A stretch of DNA of 36,887 nucleotides from JBEGTT01 sp041179245 (GTDB lineage Bacteria; Pseudomonadota; Gammaproteobacteria; Burkholderiales; Rhodocyclaceae). Positions within the stretch are counted from its first letter, which is position 1, and every line of letters begins with the position of its first letter. Under the pieces are notes generated by a model. The model searched no databases. It had not been told where the DNA came from and worked only from the letters and a program-made list of their open reading frames with translations. Positions 7,872 to 16,513 of this stretch are shown piece by piece. A program made the position numbers and the translations under genes. The stretch lies in assembly GCA_041179245.1 (NCBI GenBank), contig JBEGTT010000071.1, positions 1 through 36,887 of the forward strand, in the 5' to 3' direction.

Positions 7872-8698
7872 GGATGGGTCATCACGGTGTCTTGTACAGG
7901 CAAAACCAACCGAAGGTCATTCAGTGAAGGCCAACTTGCTAACAAGGCGCCCTGTGCCAACAAGGTTTCCCGAGCTCGCTGCAATCCATCACCGATAAAA
8001 TTAAATAGATGGGCCGTCGCAACAGCATCAACCCTTGCATCCTGAAATCCGGCAACCAGATGAGACCCATTGCCGACCCCGCCGGCCAAAATCACCGGCA
8101 CAGGACAGCTCAATGGCAAGATATCCAGAAGATCCAAGTCGTAGCCTTGACCCGTACCATCGCGATCAATCGAATTGAGATAAATTTCCCCAACGATTTT
8201 TTCACCCAGCCAGCTCATCGCATCAGCAGGATTTAAAGGAATCATCCGATCACCCTGTGCGGTAAAAATACGATACTCCCCATCGGCCATGCGTTTAACA
8301 TCAACCGAACCGACGATACATTGCTGACCAAATGCTTGTGTTAGCTCGGCAACCAAAGCTGGTGTATCAAATAAAGCCGTATTCACGACAATTTTATCTG
8401 CGCCTGAACGCAGTAGTTGGCGAGCATCCTCGACACTACGAACACCGCCACCCGCAGCAATGGGCACAAAACATCCGGCGGCGAGTGACTTTAGTGCTTC
8501 ACAGAAAGCCTCTGGATTACGTTCGCCGCGGCTAACGTCGAGCACAATGAGCTCGTCAATATAAAAAGCAATGTGTGAAAAATTGTAGTTGCGCTGCAAC
8601 CAATCCAAGTTACCCACCCGCTGTAAGCGAAAATTCCGGCTCAACATGAAAAAGCCAGAATCGTAGAGCAAGGTGAAAATGATGCGTTTTTTGAGCAT
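7868..8698 (-). CDS. hisF: HisF-like ammonia-channel cyclase subunit of sugar amidotransferase system
   Basis: A 276-residue (beta-alpha)8 barrel of the HisF family. KRIIFTLLYDSG aligns with the HisF start KRIIPCLDVDNG, so the catalytic first-strand Asp (Asp11 of HisF) is Leu, while the second catalytic Asp is kept in GSVDVKR. AAGGGVRSVEDARQLLRSGADKIVVNTA and DRDGTGQGYDLDLL are otherwise standard. Loss of Asp11 fits the HisF2/WbpI-region paralogs that no longer cyclise a histidine intermediate but pass ammonia from a HisH glutaminase to a WbpG/PseA-type amidotransferase. Adjacent hisH-like and amidotransferase genes confirm that setting. It follows the hisH-like gene by 4 bp and overlaps ptmF by 4 bp. 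The C-terminal tail (last 30 residues) is longer than usual. Confidence 0.88.
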   Translation of the reverse strand: MLKKRIIFTLLYDSGFFMLSRNFRLQRVGNLDWLQRNYNFSHIAFYIDELIVLDVSRGERNPEAFCEALKSLAAGCFVPIAAGGGVRSVEDARQLLRSGADKIVVNTALFDTPALVAELTQAFGQQCIVGSVDVKRMADGEYRIFTAQGDRMIPLNPADAMSWLGEKIVGEIYLNSIDRDGTGQGYDLDLLDILPLSCPVPVILAGGVGNGSHLVAGFQDARVDAVATAHLFNFIGDGLQRARETLLAQGALLASWPSLNDLRLVLPVQDTVMTHP

Positions 8699-8702
8699 GG
8701 CG

Positions 8703-9326
8703 CTAGGCAGTAAGGAAGTTACTTAACAAACGTAGACCATTGGTCTGGCTTTTCTCAGGATGAAATTGAGTCGCAAAAATATTCTGATGCTCATAGGTGG
8801 CAACAAAATCAACCCCATAGTGACAAATGCCGCATTTGCCCGCCAGATTGCCCGTTAGCAAACGATAGGAATGGACAAAATAAAAATCAGCCCTTGGTGT
8901 TAACCCAGAAAACAGCCGGCTTTCCGCTGGCGCTTCAACACTATTAAAGCCAACATGCGGTATTTTTAGGCCACGGGTTTCTTCAACAGAAAAGCGCTCG
9001 ATGGTACCCGGAATAAATCCCAAGCCTAGACACTGACCATCCTCCGTACCCACTTCTGCAAAAAGTTGCATCCCGAGGCAAATGCCAAGAATCTTGCGTT
9101 GGCGAACTAGAACGGCTTCGTTTATGGCGTCTACCAAGCCACGTTCCTGTAAAGCCTCCATCGCTTTGCGAAATGAACCTACCCCCGGCAACAACAACAT
9201 ATCAGCACCCACAACTTCCTGTGGATTACTGCTGATAACACAATCAGCACCCAAATATTTTAGCGCACTGATGACGGACCAAAGGTTGCCCATCCCATAG
9301 TCGATTACCGTTACTTTAGGTGTCAC
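8703..9326 (-). CDS. hisH: HisH-like glutamine amidotransferase (glutaminase) subunit
   Basis: A class I glutaminase domain. VTVIDYGMGNLWSV opens the fold, GICLGMQ contains the nucleophilic Cys, and FHPEKSQ the His and Glu of the catalytic triad. It hydrolyses glutamine to provide ammonia to its HisF partner, encoded 4 bp downstream. I take the GTG at 9326, which sits six bases after a GGTGAG site and two bases after the amidotransferase stop; the frame could extend to a TTG at 9356, overlapping the upstream gene by 28 bp. A role in histidine synthesis is unlikely since no other his-operon gene adjoins and the partner HisF lacks Asp11. By family knowledge, in Pseudomonas aeruginosa O-antigen loci HisH/HisF/WbpG together make acetamidino groups. 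Confidence 0.88.
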   Translation of the reverse strand: MTPKVTVIDYGMGNLWSVISALKYLGADCVISSNPQEVVGADMLLLPGVGSFRKAMEALQERGLVDAINEAVLVRQRKILGICLGMQLFAEVGTEDGQCLGLGFIPGTIERFSVEETRGLKIPHVGFNSVEAPAESRLFSGLTPRADFYFVHSYRLLTGNLAGKCGICHYGVDFVATYEHQNIFATQFHPEKSQTNGLRLLSNFLTA

Positions 9327-9328
9327 GC

Positions 9329-10456
9329 TCAACTCACCATGAAGCGCGGTTTCCAAAAACCATCGATCTTCTCGAAAAGTTCACGATTGACCCAGCGATC
9401 AAGGACAGCATCAAAATCCTCACGGTTCATCTGGTAATAGTCGAGATAGGTTTCTATGTATTCCAGCGGGTAATGTCCGTCGTACAAACGAACCAAGTGG
9501 ACTGCCTGTTCCCGGTCCATTGCCCCCCGCCGAATTTCAATTGATGCATCCTGAGTGGCACGACCAAAACCAAATTTGAGGTACATCAAATAGGCATGCA
9601 GCGCATAAAGCGCCTGATCATTCTGGGCAAAGTTGGTAAATGTCCCGCTATTTGTACTGTCAGACTCTTTGAGACCGCAATGCTCCTTAGCTACCAAATA
9701 GTTCCGATAGGGGTCCCAATTCTCAAAATACGACCAATGCGTAATATCAATCGGTGAACGAGCAAGCATTGCGTCTTCGGGGAAACGGAAAAAATAGAGG
9801 TCTGAGTCAGAAACACCCGCATTAGCCAATACCTTCTCATAGCCACCCTCAAGGTAGATCTTCCTCATGTATTGCACATCGTAAATCGGATTTTTGTCTG
9901 TCTCAGTCGTACCCCCGTACTCCACCTCACCATCCTCACCATAGAAAATCAGGCCAATTCCAAGCTGGGTCGCAATACGCACTGGCGTAGCCAGAATTGC
10001 TGTTAGCCAACCGTAATAAGGAAAGCCCATCTCTACAAATCCGACCTTATTCAGTACCCGCATTGCTTCGTGAGCCGGATTAACCGAAATATGGTTGTAC
10101 CCACTATTCACAAAGGCTCGCAGATTTTCTTCACCTAGCGGCAATGCTAAAGCCGGTGTGACAGTCAAACAAAGAGGGTTCATTCCATACTTATGCTTGA
10201 GGTTGTACGCAACATAAGAACCATCTTTGCCCCCGCTAACGGGTACCAAGCAGTCAAACTGCCCATCTGTGCGGCGATGCTTATCAAGTAGGCACACCAA
10301 CTCCTGCTGTCGTGCATCCCAGTTGAGGTTCTTCTTTTTCTCCATCCAGCGGCAGGCATTGCACCATCCACGCTCATCGAAGGTAATGCGAGGCCGAGTA
10401 GACATCGCCAGACAATTGGAGCACCACTGACAAGATGCCTGACTATTTTGTGCCAT
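9329..10456 (-). CDS. ptmG: N-acetyl sugar amidotransferase (WbpG/PseA/PtmG type)
   Basis: A 375-residue PP-loop ATPase. The SGGKDGSY motif (about residue 74) is the ATP-pyrophosphatase loop that activates the acetamido carbonyl by adenylation; two Cys pairs near the N-terminus (CQWCSNC around 9-15 and CNAC around 32-35) suggest a zinc site. GEDGEVEYGG and THWSYFENWDPYRNY fit the N-acetyl sugar amidotransferase family (WbpG, PseA). These convert an N-acetyl group on a nonulosonic acid or its precursor to an acetimidoyl (amidine) group using ammonia delivered by HisH/HisF. In a legionaminic acid locus the counterpart is PtmG. It begins 3 bp after the ptmE stop. Which nitrogen is modified (C5 or C7) cannot be told. 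Confidence 0.9.
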   Translation of the reverse strand: MAQNSQASCQWCSNCLAMSTRPRITFDERGWCNACRWMEKKKNLNWDARQQELVCLLDKHRRTDGQFDCLVPVSGGKDGSYVAYNLKHKYGMNPLCLTVTPALALPLGEENLRAFVNSGYNHISVNPAHEAMRVLNKVGFVEMGFPYYGWLTAILATPVRIATQLGIGLIFYGEDGEVEYGGTTETDKNPIYDVQYMRKIYLEGGYEKVLANAGVSDSDLYFFRFPEDAMLARSPIDITHWSYFENWDPYRNYLVAKEHCGLKESDSTNSGTFTNFAQNDQALYALHAYLMYLKFGFGRATQDASIEIRRGAMDREQAVHLVRLYDGHYPLEYIETYLDYYQMNREDFDAVLDRWVNRELFEKIDGFWKPRFMVS

Positions 10457-10459
10457 TTT

Positions 10460-11524
10460 TTATGCTTCCATATTAGGATTTATTTGGGGGTTATTAGCCC
10501 TGAGTAAATCATCCGGGCGCCCAACATCTAACCAAGGTTCGTGCATGGGATAGGCAATCGTGCGCCCACTCTGACCCTGTACTCGCTCGAACAGTCCCGG
10601 CATGTCACAACGCTCTTCTTTCCGAAGACTCTCTAGCGCTGCTGGAGACAATGCATAAACGCCAGCGTTGATATGTGTCCGTGCAATGGGTTTTTCCTCA
10701 AACCCGACGATATCAACACCTTCCATCTGAACCACGCCAAAAGGATGCTGCCATTCATGCAAACGTACAGCCATTGTCGCCATTGCACCCTGACGCTGGT
10801 GAAAATCGAGCAGCTCTCCGTAGCGAATATCGGTCATTACATCCCCATTGGTCACCACAAACGGAAGGTCGGGGAACGGAGCCAGCAGCGACAAGGCGCC
10901 AGCCGTTCCCAGCGGGGACTGTTCTCGCAAATAATCAATTTGCACCCCAAAACGAGTCCCATCACCAAAGTGGTCTTCAATAATGTGCGCAAGATAATGA
11001 ACAGCTAATACAAAATGCCGGAATCCCTCTCGACTAGCCCGCTCGATAATATGTTCGAGCATGGGGCGACCAGCCACCGAAAGCATTGGCTTGGGGCAGG
11101 ACTCAGTGAACGGGCGGAGCCTTGCTCCCATGCCACCAGCCATAATAATCATTAAATTTGGACGTTCGACGGGTGTTGTCAGTTCATCCCACAAATGCAG
11201 GCCAACCGGATGACCTAAGGCATCAACCACTGGGATCTGCTGAACTTTGTTGGCTGCCATCAACTGAAAAACTAGCTTACGGCTCATCCCTTCCGGAACC
11301 ACCAATGGGTCAGCCCGCATCACTTCCATGATTGGGCTAGACAGCGTTAACCCCCTCAACAATCCACGTCGGATATCACCGTCAGAAATAGTCCCCAACA
11401 ACATGCCTGCTTGATCGCAGACCAAGACAATTTTGATGGCAACTTCATTCAGCCCATGAATTGCATCATGCAACGTCGCACTCGGCTGCAAAACGGCTCG
11501 CTGCCAAATCCCTTCAGTTTTCAT
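10460..11524 (-). CDS. ptmE: CBS-domain sugar-1-phosphate nucleotidyltransferase, PtmE-like
   Basis: A 354-residue two-part protein. Residues about 1-115 form a CBS pair (LLGTISDGDIRRGLL and KVQQIPVVDALGHPVG). Residues about 122-350 are a GT-A-like nucleotidyltransferase with MAGGMGARLRPFTESCPKP, the GxGxRxxPxTxxxPKP signature, and the metal Asp in VTNGDV. This layout is that of PtmE of Campylobacter, which makes GDP-glucosamine-type donor rather than the UDP form, so the locus probably runs on GDP-sugars. The ATG at 11524 has GGA upstream and overlaps the neuC stop by 11 bp; an upstream in-frame start would overlap by a further 60 bp. The acetyltransferase (GlmU) and mutase (PgmL) steps are not encoded in the window. 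Confidence 0.88.
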   Translation of the reverse strand: MKTEGIWQRAVLQPSATLHDAIHGLNEVAIKIVLVCDQAGMLLGTISDGDIRRGLLRGLTLSSPIMEVMRADPLVVPEGMSRKLVFQLMAANKVQQIPVVDALGHPVGLHLWDELTTPVERPNLMIIMAGGMGARLRPFTESCPKPMLSVAGRPMLEHIIERASREGFRHFVLAVHYLAHIIEDHFGDGTRFGVQIDYLREQSPLGTAGALSLLAPFPDLPFVVTNGDVMTDIRYGELLDFHQRQGAMATMAVRLHEWQHPFGVVQMEGVDIVGFEEKPIARTHINAGVYALSPAALESLRKEERCDMPGLFERVQGQSGRTIAYPMHEPWLDVGRPDDLLRANNPQINPNMEA

Positions 11525-12701
11525 CGTGTTCCATGTCGCCCCTAACGGGTAAATCAAAAAAAGACTTCTTGAGTAATGAGGCAAGATCAGTCGCCTCTAT
11601 CGCCCGTAATATTCTCTCACTTGCTCCTCCAGAACCATAGGGATTCTCTATTTCAGCGAGCGTCGTTTGAAACTCGGGAGAATAAAGTATCGCCAACGCT
11701 CCCAAGATCGCCAAACGCTCTGGAACGCAGTCGATAACGCTAGCAGCCCGTAAACGGCCCCGCTGTCGATCACCGATATTGATCGTCCCCTTACCCAGCG
11801 AGGGGACTTCGGCAATACCACTGGATGAATTGCCCACGACGGCGTCAACCCATCTCACCGCAGAGAGATAACGTAATTGACCAAGCGAGGTGAATGCTTT
11901 CGCTGTTTCTGGATGTTCAGCAACAAAAGTATGTACCAAATCAAATAACTGACGACTATCAGTATCTGAATTTGGCATGGTAAAAATAATGTGGGTATCT
12001 TTAAGTTCGGCAAGGGCAGCCAAAAGCTCACGCATCTGGTCGGCTGCCGTTCCTTGTTCCAATGTAACGGGATGGAAGGTTACCAGCAGGTTCTTCATCC
12101 CCAGTCGGAAATCGAGCGAAGCCTCCAGTTGATGACGTGTCAGCAGCGGCAAGCGCAAAATGCTATCAATTCCCAGCCCACCGACCTGAAAAACCCGTGC
12201 CGGCTGCTCACCCAACTGGATGACACGCTGGCGGTATTCCTCGGCTGCAACAAAATGCAGATGTGACATTTTGGTAATCGAATGCCGAATCGCCTCATCG
12301 AAAGCCCCCTCGGTCAATTCTCCACCATGCAAGTGCGCAATGGGAATGCGTGCAATCATCGCGGCAGAGACCGCCGCAAGGATTTCATAACGATCCCCTA
12401 AAACCAACATCAGGTCTGGGGCCAGATCAGCGAGCACATCGGCAAAACCGCAAACGGCCAAACCCATCGATTTGGTCACACCGACTGGCGTGTCGGAACT
12501 CAGCAACATCTCAACCTTGCGGTCAATAAAAAAACCGTCTTCCTCGATTGCTTTGTAAGTTAGACCAAACTCCGGTGACAGATGCATCCCCGTCACAATC
12601 AGTTGAAGTTCAAGAGAAGGAGAGGCCGCAATACCGGCCATGACCCAGCGTAACAAGCCATACTCGGCACGGGTCCCAGTCACAACACAGATTTTTTTCA
12701 C
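11514..12701 (-). CDS. neuC: NDP-sugar hydrolysing 2-epimerase (NeuC/LegG)
   Basis: A 395-residue GT-B-fold epimerase. VVTGTRAEYGLL is the N-terminal signature of NeuC enzymes; LVLGDRYEILAAVSAAM and IAHLHGGELTEGAFDEAIRHSITK are the central conserved blocks; GNSSSGIAEVPSLG lies in the C-terminal nucleotide site. It removes the nucleotide and inverts C2 of a 2-acetamido sugar; in legionaminic acid synthesis LegG acts on the NDP-linked 2,4-diacetamido-2,4,6-trideoxy-glucose to release the manno sugar. Placement between the synthase gene and ptmE matches Campylobacter. It overlaps the neuB stop by 4 bp. NeuC for sialic acid uses UDP-GlcNAc; the nearby LegB/LegC/LegH genes favour the LegG reading. 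Confidence 0.9.
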   Translation of the reverse strand: MKKICVVTGTRAEYGLLRWVMAGIAASPSLELQLIVTGMHLSPEFGLTYKAIEEDGFFIDRKVEMLLSSDTPVGVTKSMGLAVCGFADVLADLAPDLMLVLGDRYEILAAVSAAMIARIPIAHLHGGELTEGAFDEAIRHSITKMSHLHFVAAEEYRQRVIQLGEQPARVFQVGGLGIDSILRLPLLTRHQLEASLDFRLGMKNLLVTFHPVTLEQGTAADQMRELLAALAELKDTHIIFTMPNSDTDSRQLFDLVHTFVAEHPETAKAFTSLGQLRYLSAVRWVDAVVGNSSSGIAEVPSLGKGTINIGDRQRGRLRAASVIDCVPERLAILGALAILYSPEFQTTLAEIENPYGSGGASERILRAIEATDLASLLKKSFFDLPVRGDMEHDEN

Positions 12702-13714
12702 CAGCGGATCAACTCATCAGCGGCAAAATCGGCGCAGGCCGTGCGTCCAACGATTTCGTCCCAGAGCATCGGCGACAAACCTGTTCCAGGGCGCTTGATG
12801 CCGAGTTTATCCACGGTCAGCACTTCTCCTTGCCGAATTTCACACGCCGCAACGATCGACTTGCGTGCAATCGGGCGATTACGCAGTTCGCTCACCGAAG
12901 GGCGCTTGATACCGTCGCCGAGTGCTGCCTCCACATTGCGTATTGAACGTACCATCTGCTGCAATTCCAGCGGTTCGAGGCTGGCCTTATGATCTGGCCC
13001 CGGTAACGTACGATCCAGCGTGAAGTGTTTCTCGATGACTGACGCACCAAGGGCTACGGCGGCAATGGCAACTTCAATTCCCGGTGTGTGGTCAGAATAC
13101 CCTGTGCGTACGCCAAAAGTTTTATGCATCGTCTGAATCGCCAGCAAGTTCACCTCTGACATGGGGGCGGGATACTCGGTCGTACAGTGCAGCACAATGA
13201 TTTTTGTTCGCGGGCAACCAACCTCTTCCAGCATATCAATTGCTGCCTCAATTTCTGCCAGCGTTGCCATTCCTGTCGACAGGATTACCTCTCCCTGCTG
13301 CTGGCCAACGTGGCGGAGATAAGGCAGATTAGTAATCTCCCCGGAAGGTACTTTAAACAGACGGATACCCAGCGAAATCAACAGATCAACGCTATCAATA
13401 TCGAAGCCGGTGGACAGGAAACCGATGTTACGTTGCGCGCAATGCGCTATTAAGCGGCGATGCATCTTTTCATTCAGTTCGAGGCGACGCAGCATCTCGT
13501 ACTGCCCTTCGTCACTCCCGGTGGACTGAACCTGATAAGCTGCCTTTGGTGCGTTCCGCGTCACTAAGCGGTCTGCAAAGAAAGTCTGAAATTTAACCAA
13601 ATCCGCCCCGGCCTCAGCCGCCACATCGACCAGTTGCATGGCCATTTCCAAGCTGCCGTTATGATTGACGCCTGCCTCTGCAATAATCAGCGTTCTGTTC
13701 ACTGTTGAACTCAT
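12698..13714 (-). CDS. neuB: N-acylneuraminate/legionaminate synthase (NeuB/LegI)
   Basis: A 338-residue synthase condensing phosphoenolpyruvate with the released manno-type sugar. IIAEAGVNHNGSLEMAMQLVD, KFQTF, the barrel block STGMATLAEIEAAIDML, and TGYSDHTPGIEVAIAAVALGA with EKHFTLDRTLPGPDH are the NeuB TIM-barrel signatures. A C-terminal SAF (antifreeze-like) domain covers about residues 275-338. The start at 13714 is chosen because AGGAGG lies six bases upstream and the family N-terminus then begins within ten residues; the frame open to 13837 adds 41 unrelated residues inside the upstream gene. The ATG overlaps the neuD-like stop by 4 bp. LegI is favoured over sialic acid synthase because of the surrounding leg genes. 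Confidence 0.92.
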   Translation of the reverse strand: MSSTVNRTLIIAEAGVNHNGSLEMAMQLVDVAAEAGADLVKFQTFFADRLVTRNAPKAAYQVQSTGSDEGQYEMLRRLELNEKMHRRLIAHCAQRNIGFLSTGFDIDSVDLLISLGIRLFKVPSGEITNLPYLRHVGQQQGEVILSTGMATLAEIEAAIDMLEEVGCPRTKIIVLHCTTEYPAPMSEVNLLAIQTMHKTFGVRTGYSDHTPGIEVAIAAVALGASVIEKHFTLDRTLPGPDHKASLEPLELQQMVRSIRNVEAALGDGIKRPSVSELRNRPIARKSIVAACEIRQGEVLTVDKLGIKRPGTGLSPMLWDEIVGRTACADFAADELIRW

Positions 13715-14328
13715 GCATTCCTCCTCAAGAGTGTTCCCGCCGGGACGTCCTTCGAAACCACAGCGCCCGCTGCAATCACACAATGGTCGCCAATACACAC
13801 TCCTTGGTGAATGATCGCACCGCTGCCGATGAAACAACCATCTCCGATGCGGGCACCACCATTAACTCGTGCTCCCGTCGCCACATGACAATGCTGTCCA
13901 ACGACCACATCGTGTTCTAACAAAGCAAGTGTATTGATGATTGCATTGGCACCAACCTGCACTGCGGCATTGACGATGGCACCGTGTAACACCACGCTCC
14001 CGGCACCCAATTCAGCATGGCGGGAAACATAAGCTCGTGGCGAAACCAACACTGGCAAACGGGCCTTAAGCGCAGACAACTGCTCATACAAACGACGACG
14101 GGTCACCGCATTTCTGATCTGCCCGACCGTCACTAATGCATCACGCCCCTTATCCAACAATTCAGTGAGCGCAGCATCATCCCCGAGAATTGGATAACCC
14201 AGCACTAGCGTACTTCCTTCCTCAGTTGGCTGTACAACACCTCTGACCAAAAAGGTGGAACAGCTTTCGATCACATCGATAACGGAACGACAATGCCCGC
14301 CCCCGCCGACAAGTAAAAGGGCCGTCAT
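13711..14328 (-). CDS. legH: NeuD/PglD/LegH-family sugar N-acetyltransferase
   Basis: A 205-residue acetyltransferase. The N-terminal LLLVGGGGHCRSVIDVIE is the Rossmann-like nucleotide-sugar domain of the NeuD/PglD family (GxGGHxxxVxD). From about residue 95 a left-handed beta-helix follows, with EHDVVVGQHCHVATGARVNGG supplying the catalytic His in the EHD motif, and ending GAVVSKDVP. PglD-type enzymes acetylate the 4-amino group of UDP-4-amino sugars; LegH does the same on the GDP-linked sugar. Its place directly after the aminotransferase gene (4-bp overlap) and before NeuB matches the reaction order. It could alternatively O-acetylate sialic acid, as NeuD does, but the 4-amino sugar pathway makes the N-acetyl role more likely. 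Confidence 0.85.
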   Translation of the reverse strand: MTALLLVGGGGHCRSVIDVIESCSTFLVRGVVQPTEEGSTLVLGYPILGDDAALTELLDKGRDALVTVGQIRNAVTRRRLYEQLSALKARLPVLVSPRAYVSRHAELGAGSVVLHGAIVNAAVQVGANAIINTLALLEHDVVVGQHCHVATGARVNGGARIGDGCFIGSGAIIHQGVCIGDHCVIAAGAVVSKDVPAGTLLRRNA

Positions 14329-15518
14329 GCCAGCACGGCACTACTTGGAATATTGATAACCCGACTCACCAACGACTCGGCGACGGGCAACGGCGCCTTC
14401 GGGCAGCCGGCAAAAGGACGAAGTTGCGGCATCAGTTTCCACAAGGGGCGCGTCATCAGACCGGCATCGTTGGTAGCCGCCAGAATTTCATCGCGCTCAC
14501 CCGCCAGCGCTTCATCAAGAACTAATGCCTGTAACCAGTAGTTGCTGCTCGCCCCCGCTGGTTCATTCAATAGGGATACCCCATTTAGCCCGGAAAACGC
14601 CCGGCTGTAAGCGGCATGAAGACGTCGTTTAGCCGCAAGGAAATCAGGCAGGGATTCAAGCTGCGCACAACCCAACGCAGCATTCAAATTAGGCATACGG
14701 TAATTGTAGCCAATTTCATCGTGCTCAAATTCCCAGCGATGGGCCAACTTTGCGGTTGTCGTCAAATGCTTAGCGCGTTTAGCCAAGGCGCTATCATTAG
14801 TCAGAATGGCACCGCCCCCACCCGTCGTTATGGTCTTGTTACCGTTGAAGCTCAGTGTCCCCAACAGACCGAAGTTACCTGTATGGCGACCATGCCAGAA
14901 ACTTCCAAGAGACTCCGCTGCATCTTCAATCAGGACAAGATTAAACTCCTCCGCTACCGCAAGTAATCCCTCGATATCAACTGGATGTCCAAAAACATGC
15001 ATCGGTACCAGCGCCCTTAAAACCCGCCCGGTCTCGCGATTAACACTCAAATTGCCACGTCGGATAACAATCCGCTGTAAATACTCACGCAACGCCAGCG
15101 GGTCAACTCCCAACGTTTTGGCTTCACTATCAACAAAATGGGGCACGGCACCGCAATAACTGACAGCATTCGCTGTGGCAACAAAAGTCAGTGCCGGCAT
15201 CAGCACTTCGTCCCCCGCTTCAACACCCGCAAGTAACAGTGCCACATGTAACGCGGCCGTACCATTCACCACGGCAACCGCATGCTGTGCGCCGGTATAG
15301 GTCGTTAGCTCAGCCTCAAAACGATCCACGAATTTGCCGACCGAAGACACAAAGGTCGAATCAAGACATTCCTTCAGATACAGCCACTCATTGCCTTGAA
15401 AACATGGCTCATGCAGAGCAACGGGTTTGAGGTCTATGACAGATGCGACAGCCTCGACGATTTGCTGAGGAAGATTGGAAGGCATGACAGAATTTGATGC
15501 CTCAGAGATTGTAGACAT
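14325..15518 (-). CDS. legC: PLP-dependent NDP-4-keto-sugar aminotransferase (LegC)
   Basis: A DegT/DnrJ/EryC1-family aminotransferase that adds an amino group at C4 of the 4-keto-6-deoxy sugar made by LegB. STFVSSVGKFVDRFE, VNGTAALHVALLLAGVEAGDEVLMPALTFVATANAV, and GTLSFNGNKTITTGGGGAILTND (the Lys in NGNKTITTG binds PLP) are the family signatures; LIEDAAESLGS holds the PLP-contacting Asp. Two starts are plausible: ATG 15518 (397 residues) overlapping legB by 17 bp, and ATG 15485 (386 residues, closer to the usual length). Neither has an ideal ribosome site; the frame upstream of 15518 is within legB and not family-like. It lies between legB and legH, in pathway order. Confidence 0.88.
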   Translation of the reverse strand: MSTISEASNSVMPSNLPQQIVEAVASVIDLKPVALHEPCFQGNEWLYLKECLDSTFVSSVGKFVDRFEAELTTYTGAQHAVAVVNGTAALHVALLLAGVEAGDEVLMPALTFVATANAVSYCGAVPHFVDSEAKTLGVDPLALREYLQRIVIRRGNLSVNRETGRVLRALVPMHVFGHPVDIEGLLAVAEEFNLVLIEDAAESLGSFWHGRHTGNFGLLGTLSFNGNKTITTGGGGAILTNDSALAKRAKHLTTTAKLAHRWEFEHDEIGYNYRMPNLNAALGCAQLESLPDFLAAKRRLHAAYSRAFSGLNGVSLLNEPAGASSNYWLQALVLDEALAGERDEILAATNDAGLMTRPLWKLMPQLRPFAGCPKAPLPVAESLVSRVINIPSSAVLA

Positions 15519-16503
15519 CAGCTTTGTAGGAATTGAGATTCTGCGGATCTTGGAACCAAGCTGCCGTTTCCTGCAATCCAAGTTTGAAACCCTCGCGTCC
15601 CCCATAGGCTGGACGCCAACCAAACAGTTCGGCCGCCTTAGCGTTTTCTGCCCACAGACGTTCTACCTCTGACTTCTCGGGACGCATCCGTGCTTCATCT
15701 GTCACGATCTCAATGTCGACACCCATCGCCTCAGCAATCAACAAGGCGGTATCACCCACAGAAATCTCGAAGTTACTGCCAAAATTAACGGCCTCCCCAA
15801 GTCCTTTTTCGGATTCCAGTGCAGCGATAAAACCACGCACAGTGTCCTGAACGTAGTTGAAATCACGGGTCGGCGAAACCGCCCCCAGACAAATCTGGCG
15901 CTTGCCATTGGCAATTTGGGTGATGATGGTCGGAATCACTGCTCGCGCAGATTGCCGTGGGCCGTAGGTATTAAAAGGGCGAGCGATAACCACCGGCAAA
16001 CCAAAAGAGGCGTAGAAAGAAAAGGCTAACTGGTCAGCGCCGATCTTGCTCGCCGAATATGGCGACTGCCCTTGCAAGGGGTGGCTCTCGGTAATCGGCA
16101 CGAAACGAGCGGTGCCGTAAACTTCACTGGTGGAGGTATGTACCACGCGGCGAACACCCAGATCACGCGCCGCTTGTAACACATTCAATGTGCCCTTGAT
16201 ATTGGTATCCACATAGGTATCCGGCGAGTGATAGGAGTAAGGAATAGCAATCAGGGCCGCCAAATGGAGAACCGCCTCACATCCCTTCATCGCTTCACGC
16301 ACACCGTTAGGGTCACGAATATCACCGGCAAAAACCTCAAATCGGCCGCGTACGTCGTCACTACAGCGATCCAGCCAACCCCAAGAGTTAAAGGAGTTAT
16401 AAAGAACAAACGCTTTAACCTCATACCCAGCACGGACTAGTGCCTCTGTCAGGTGTGAGCCAATAAAACCATCGGCGCCAGTAACAAGAATTTTTCTAGG
16501 CAT
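15502..16503 (-). CDS. legB: NDP-GlcNAc 4,6-dehydratase, LegB-like
   Basis: A 333-residue extended SDR. KILVTGADGFIGSHL is the NAD motif, TSTSEVYG carries the Thr-Glu pair needed for dehydration, and YSASK the catalytic Tyr and Lys. RPFNTYGPRQSARAVIPTII and RDFNYVQDTVRGF are typical of the NDP-sugar 4,6-dehydratases of legionaminic acid loci (LegB). It would make the 4-keto-6-deoxy intermediate from GDP-GlcNAc, since a PtmE homolog sits in the locus; UDP-GlcNAc is the alternative. The start at 16503 has a GGAG site five bases upstream and the Rossmann motif follows at once; the longer frame to 16584 lies in the upstream gene. It follows the large glycosyltransferase by 10 bp. Confidence 0.9.
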   Translation of the reverse strand: MPRKILVTGADGFIGSHLTEALVRAGYEVKAFVLYNSFNSWGWLDRCSDDVRGRFEVFAGDIRDPNGVREAMKGCEAVLHLAALIAIPYSYHSPDTYVDTNIKGTLNVLQAARDLGVRRVVHTSTSEVYGTARFVPITESHPLQGQSPYSASKIGADQLAFSFYASFGLPVVIARPFNTYGPRQSARAVIPTIITQIANGKRQICLGAVSPTRDFNYVQDTVRGFIAALESEKGLGEAVNFGSNFEISVGDTALLIAEAMGVDIEIVTDEARMRPEKSEVERLWAENAKAAELFGWRPAYGGREGFKLGLQETAAWFQDPQNLNSYKADVYNL

Positions 16504-16513
16504 CACGCTCCTA

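Noticed and set aside
7868..9326. hisH-hisF as part of a histidine operon
   Set aside because: They lie between sugar amidotransferase and PtmF genes, no other his gene adjoins, and the HisF copy lacks Asp11. The lone hisC is 12 kb away on the other strand.
13715..13837. Longer N-terminus for NeuB
   Set aside because: The extra 41 residues fall inside the neuD-like gene and have no family match; the ATG at 13714 has an excellent AGGAGG site.
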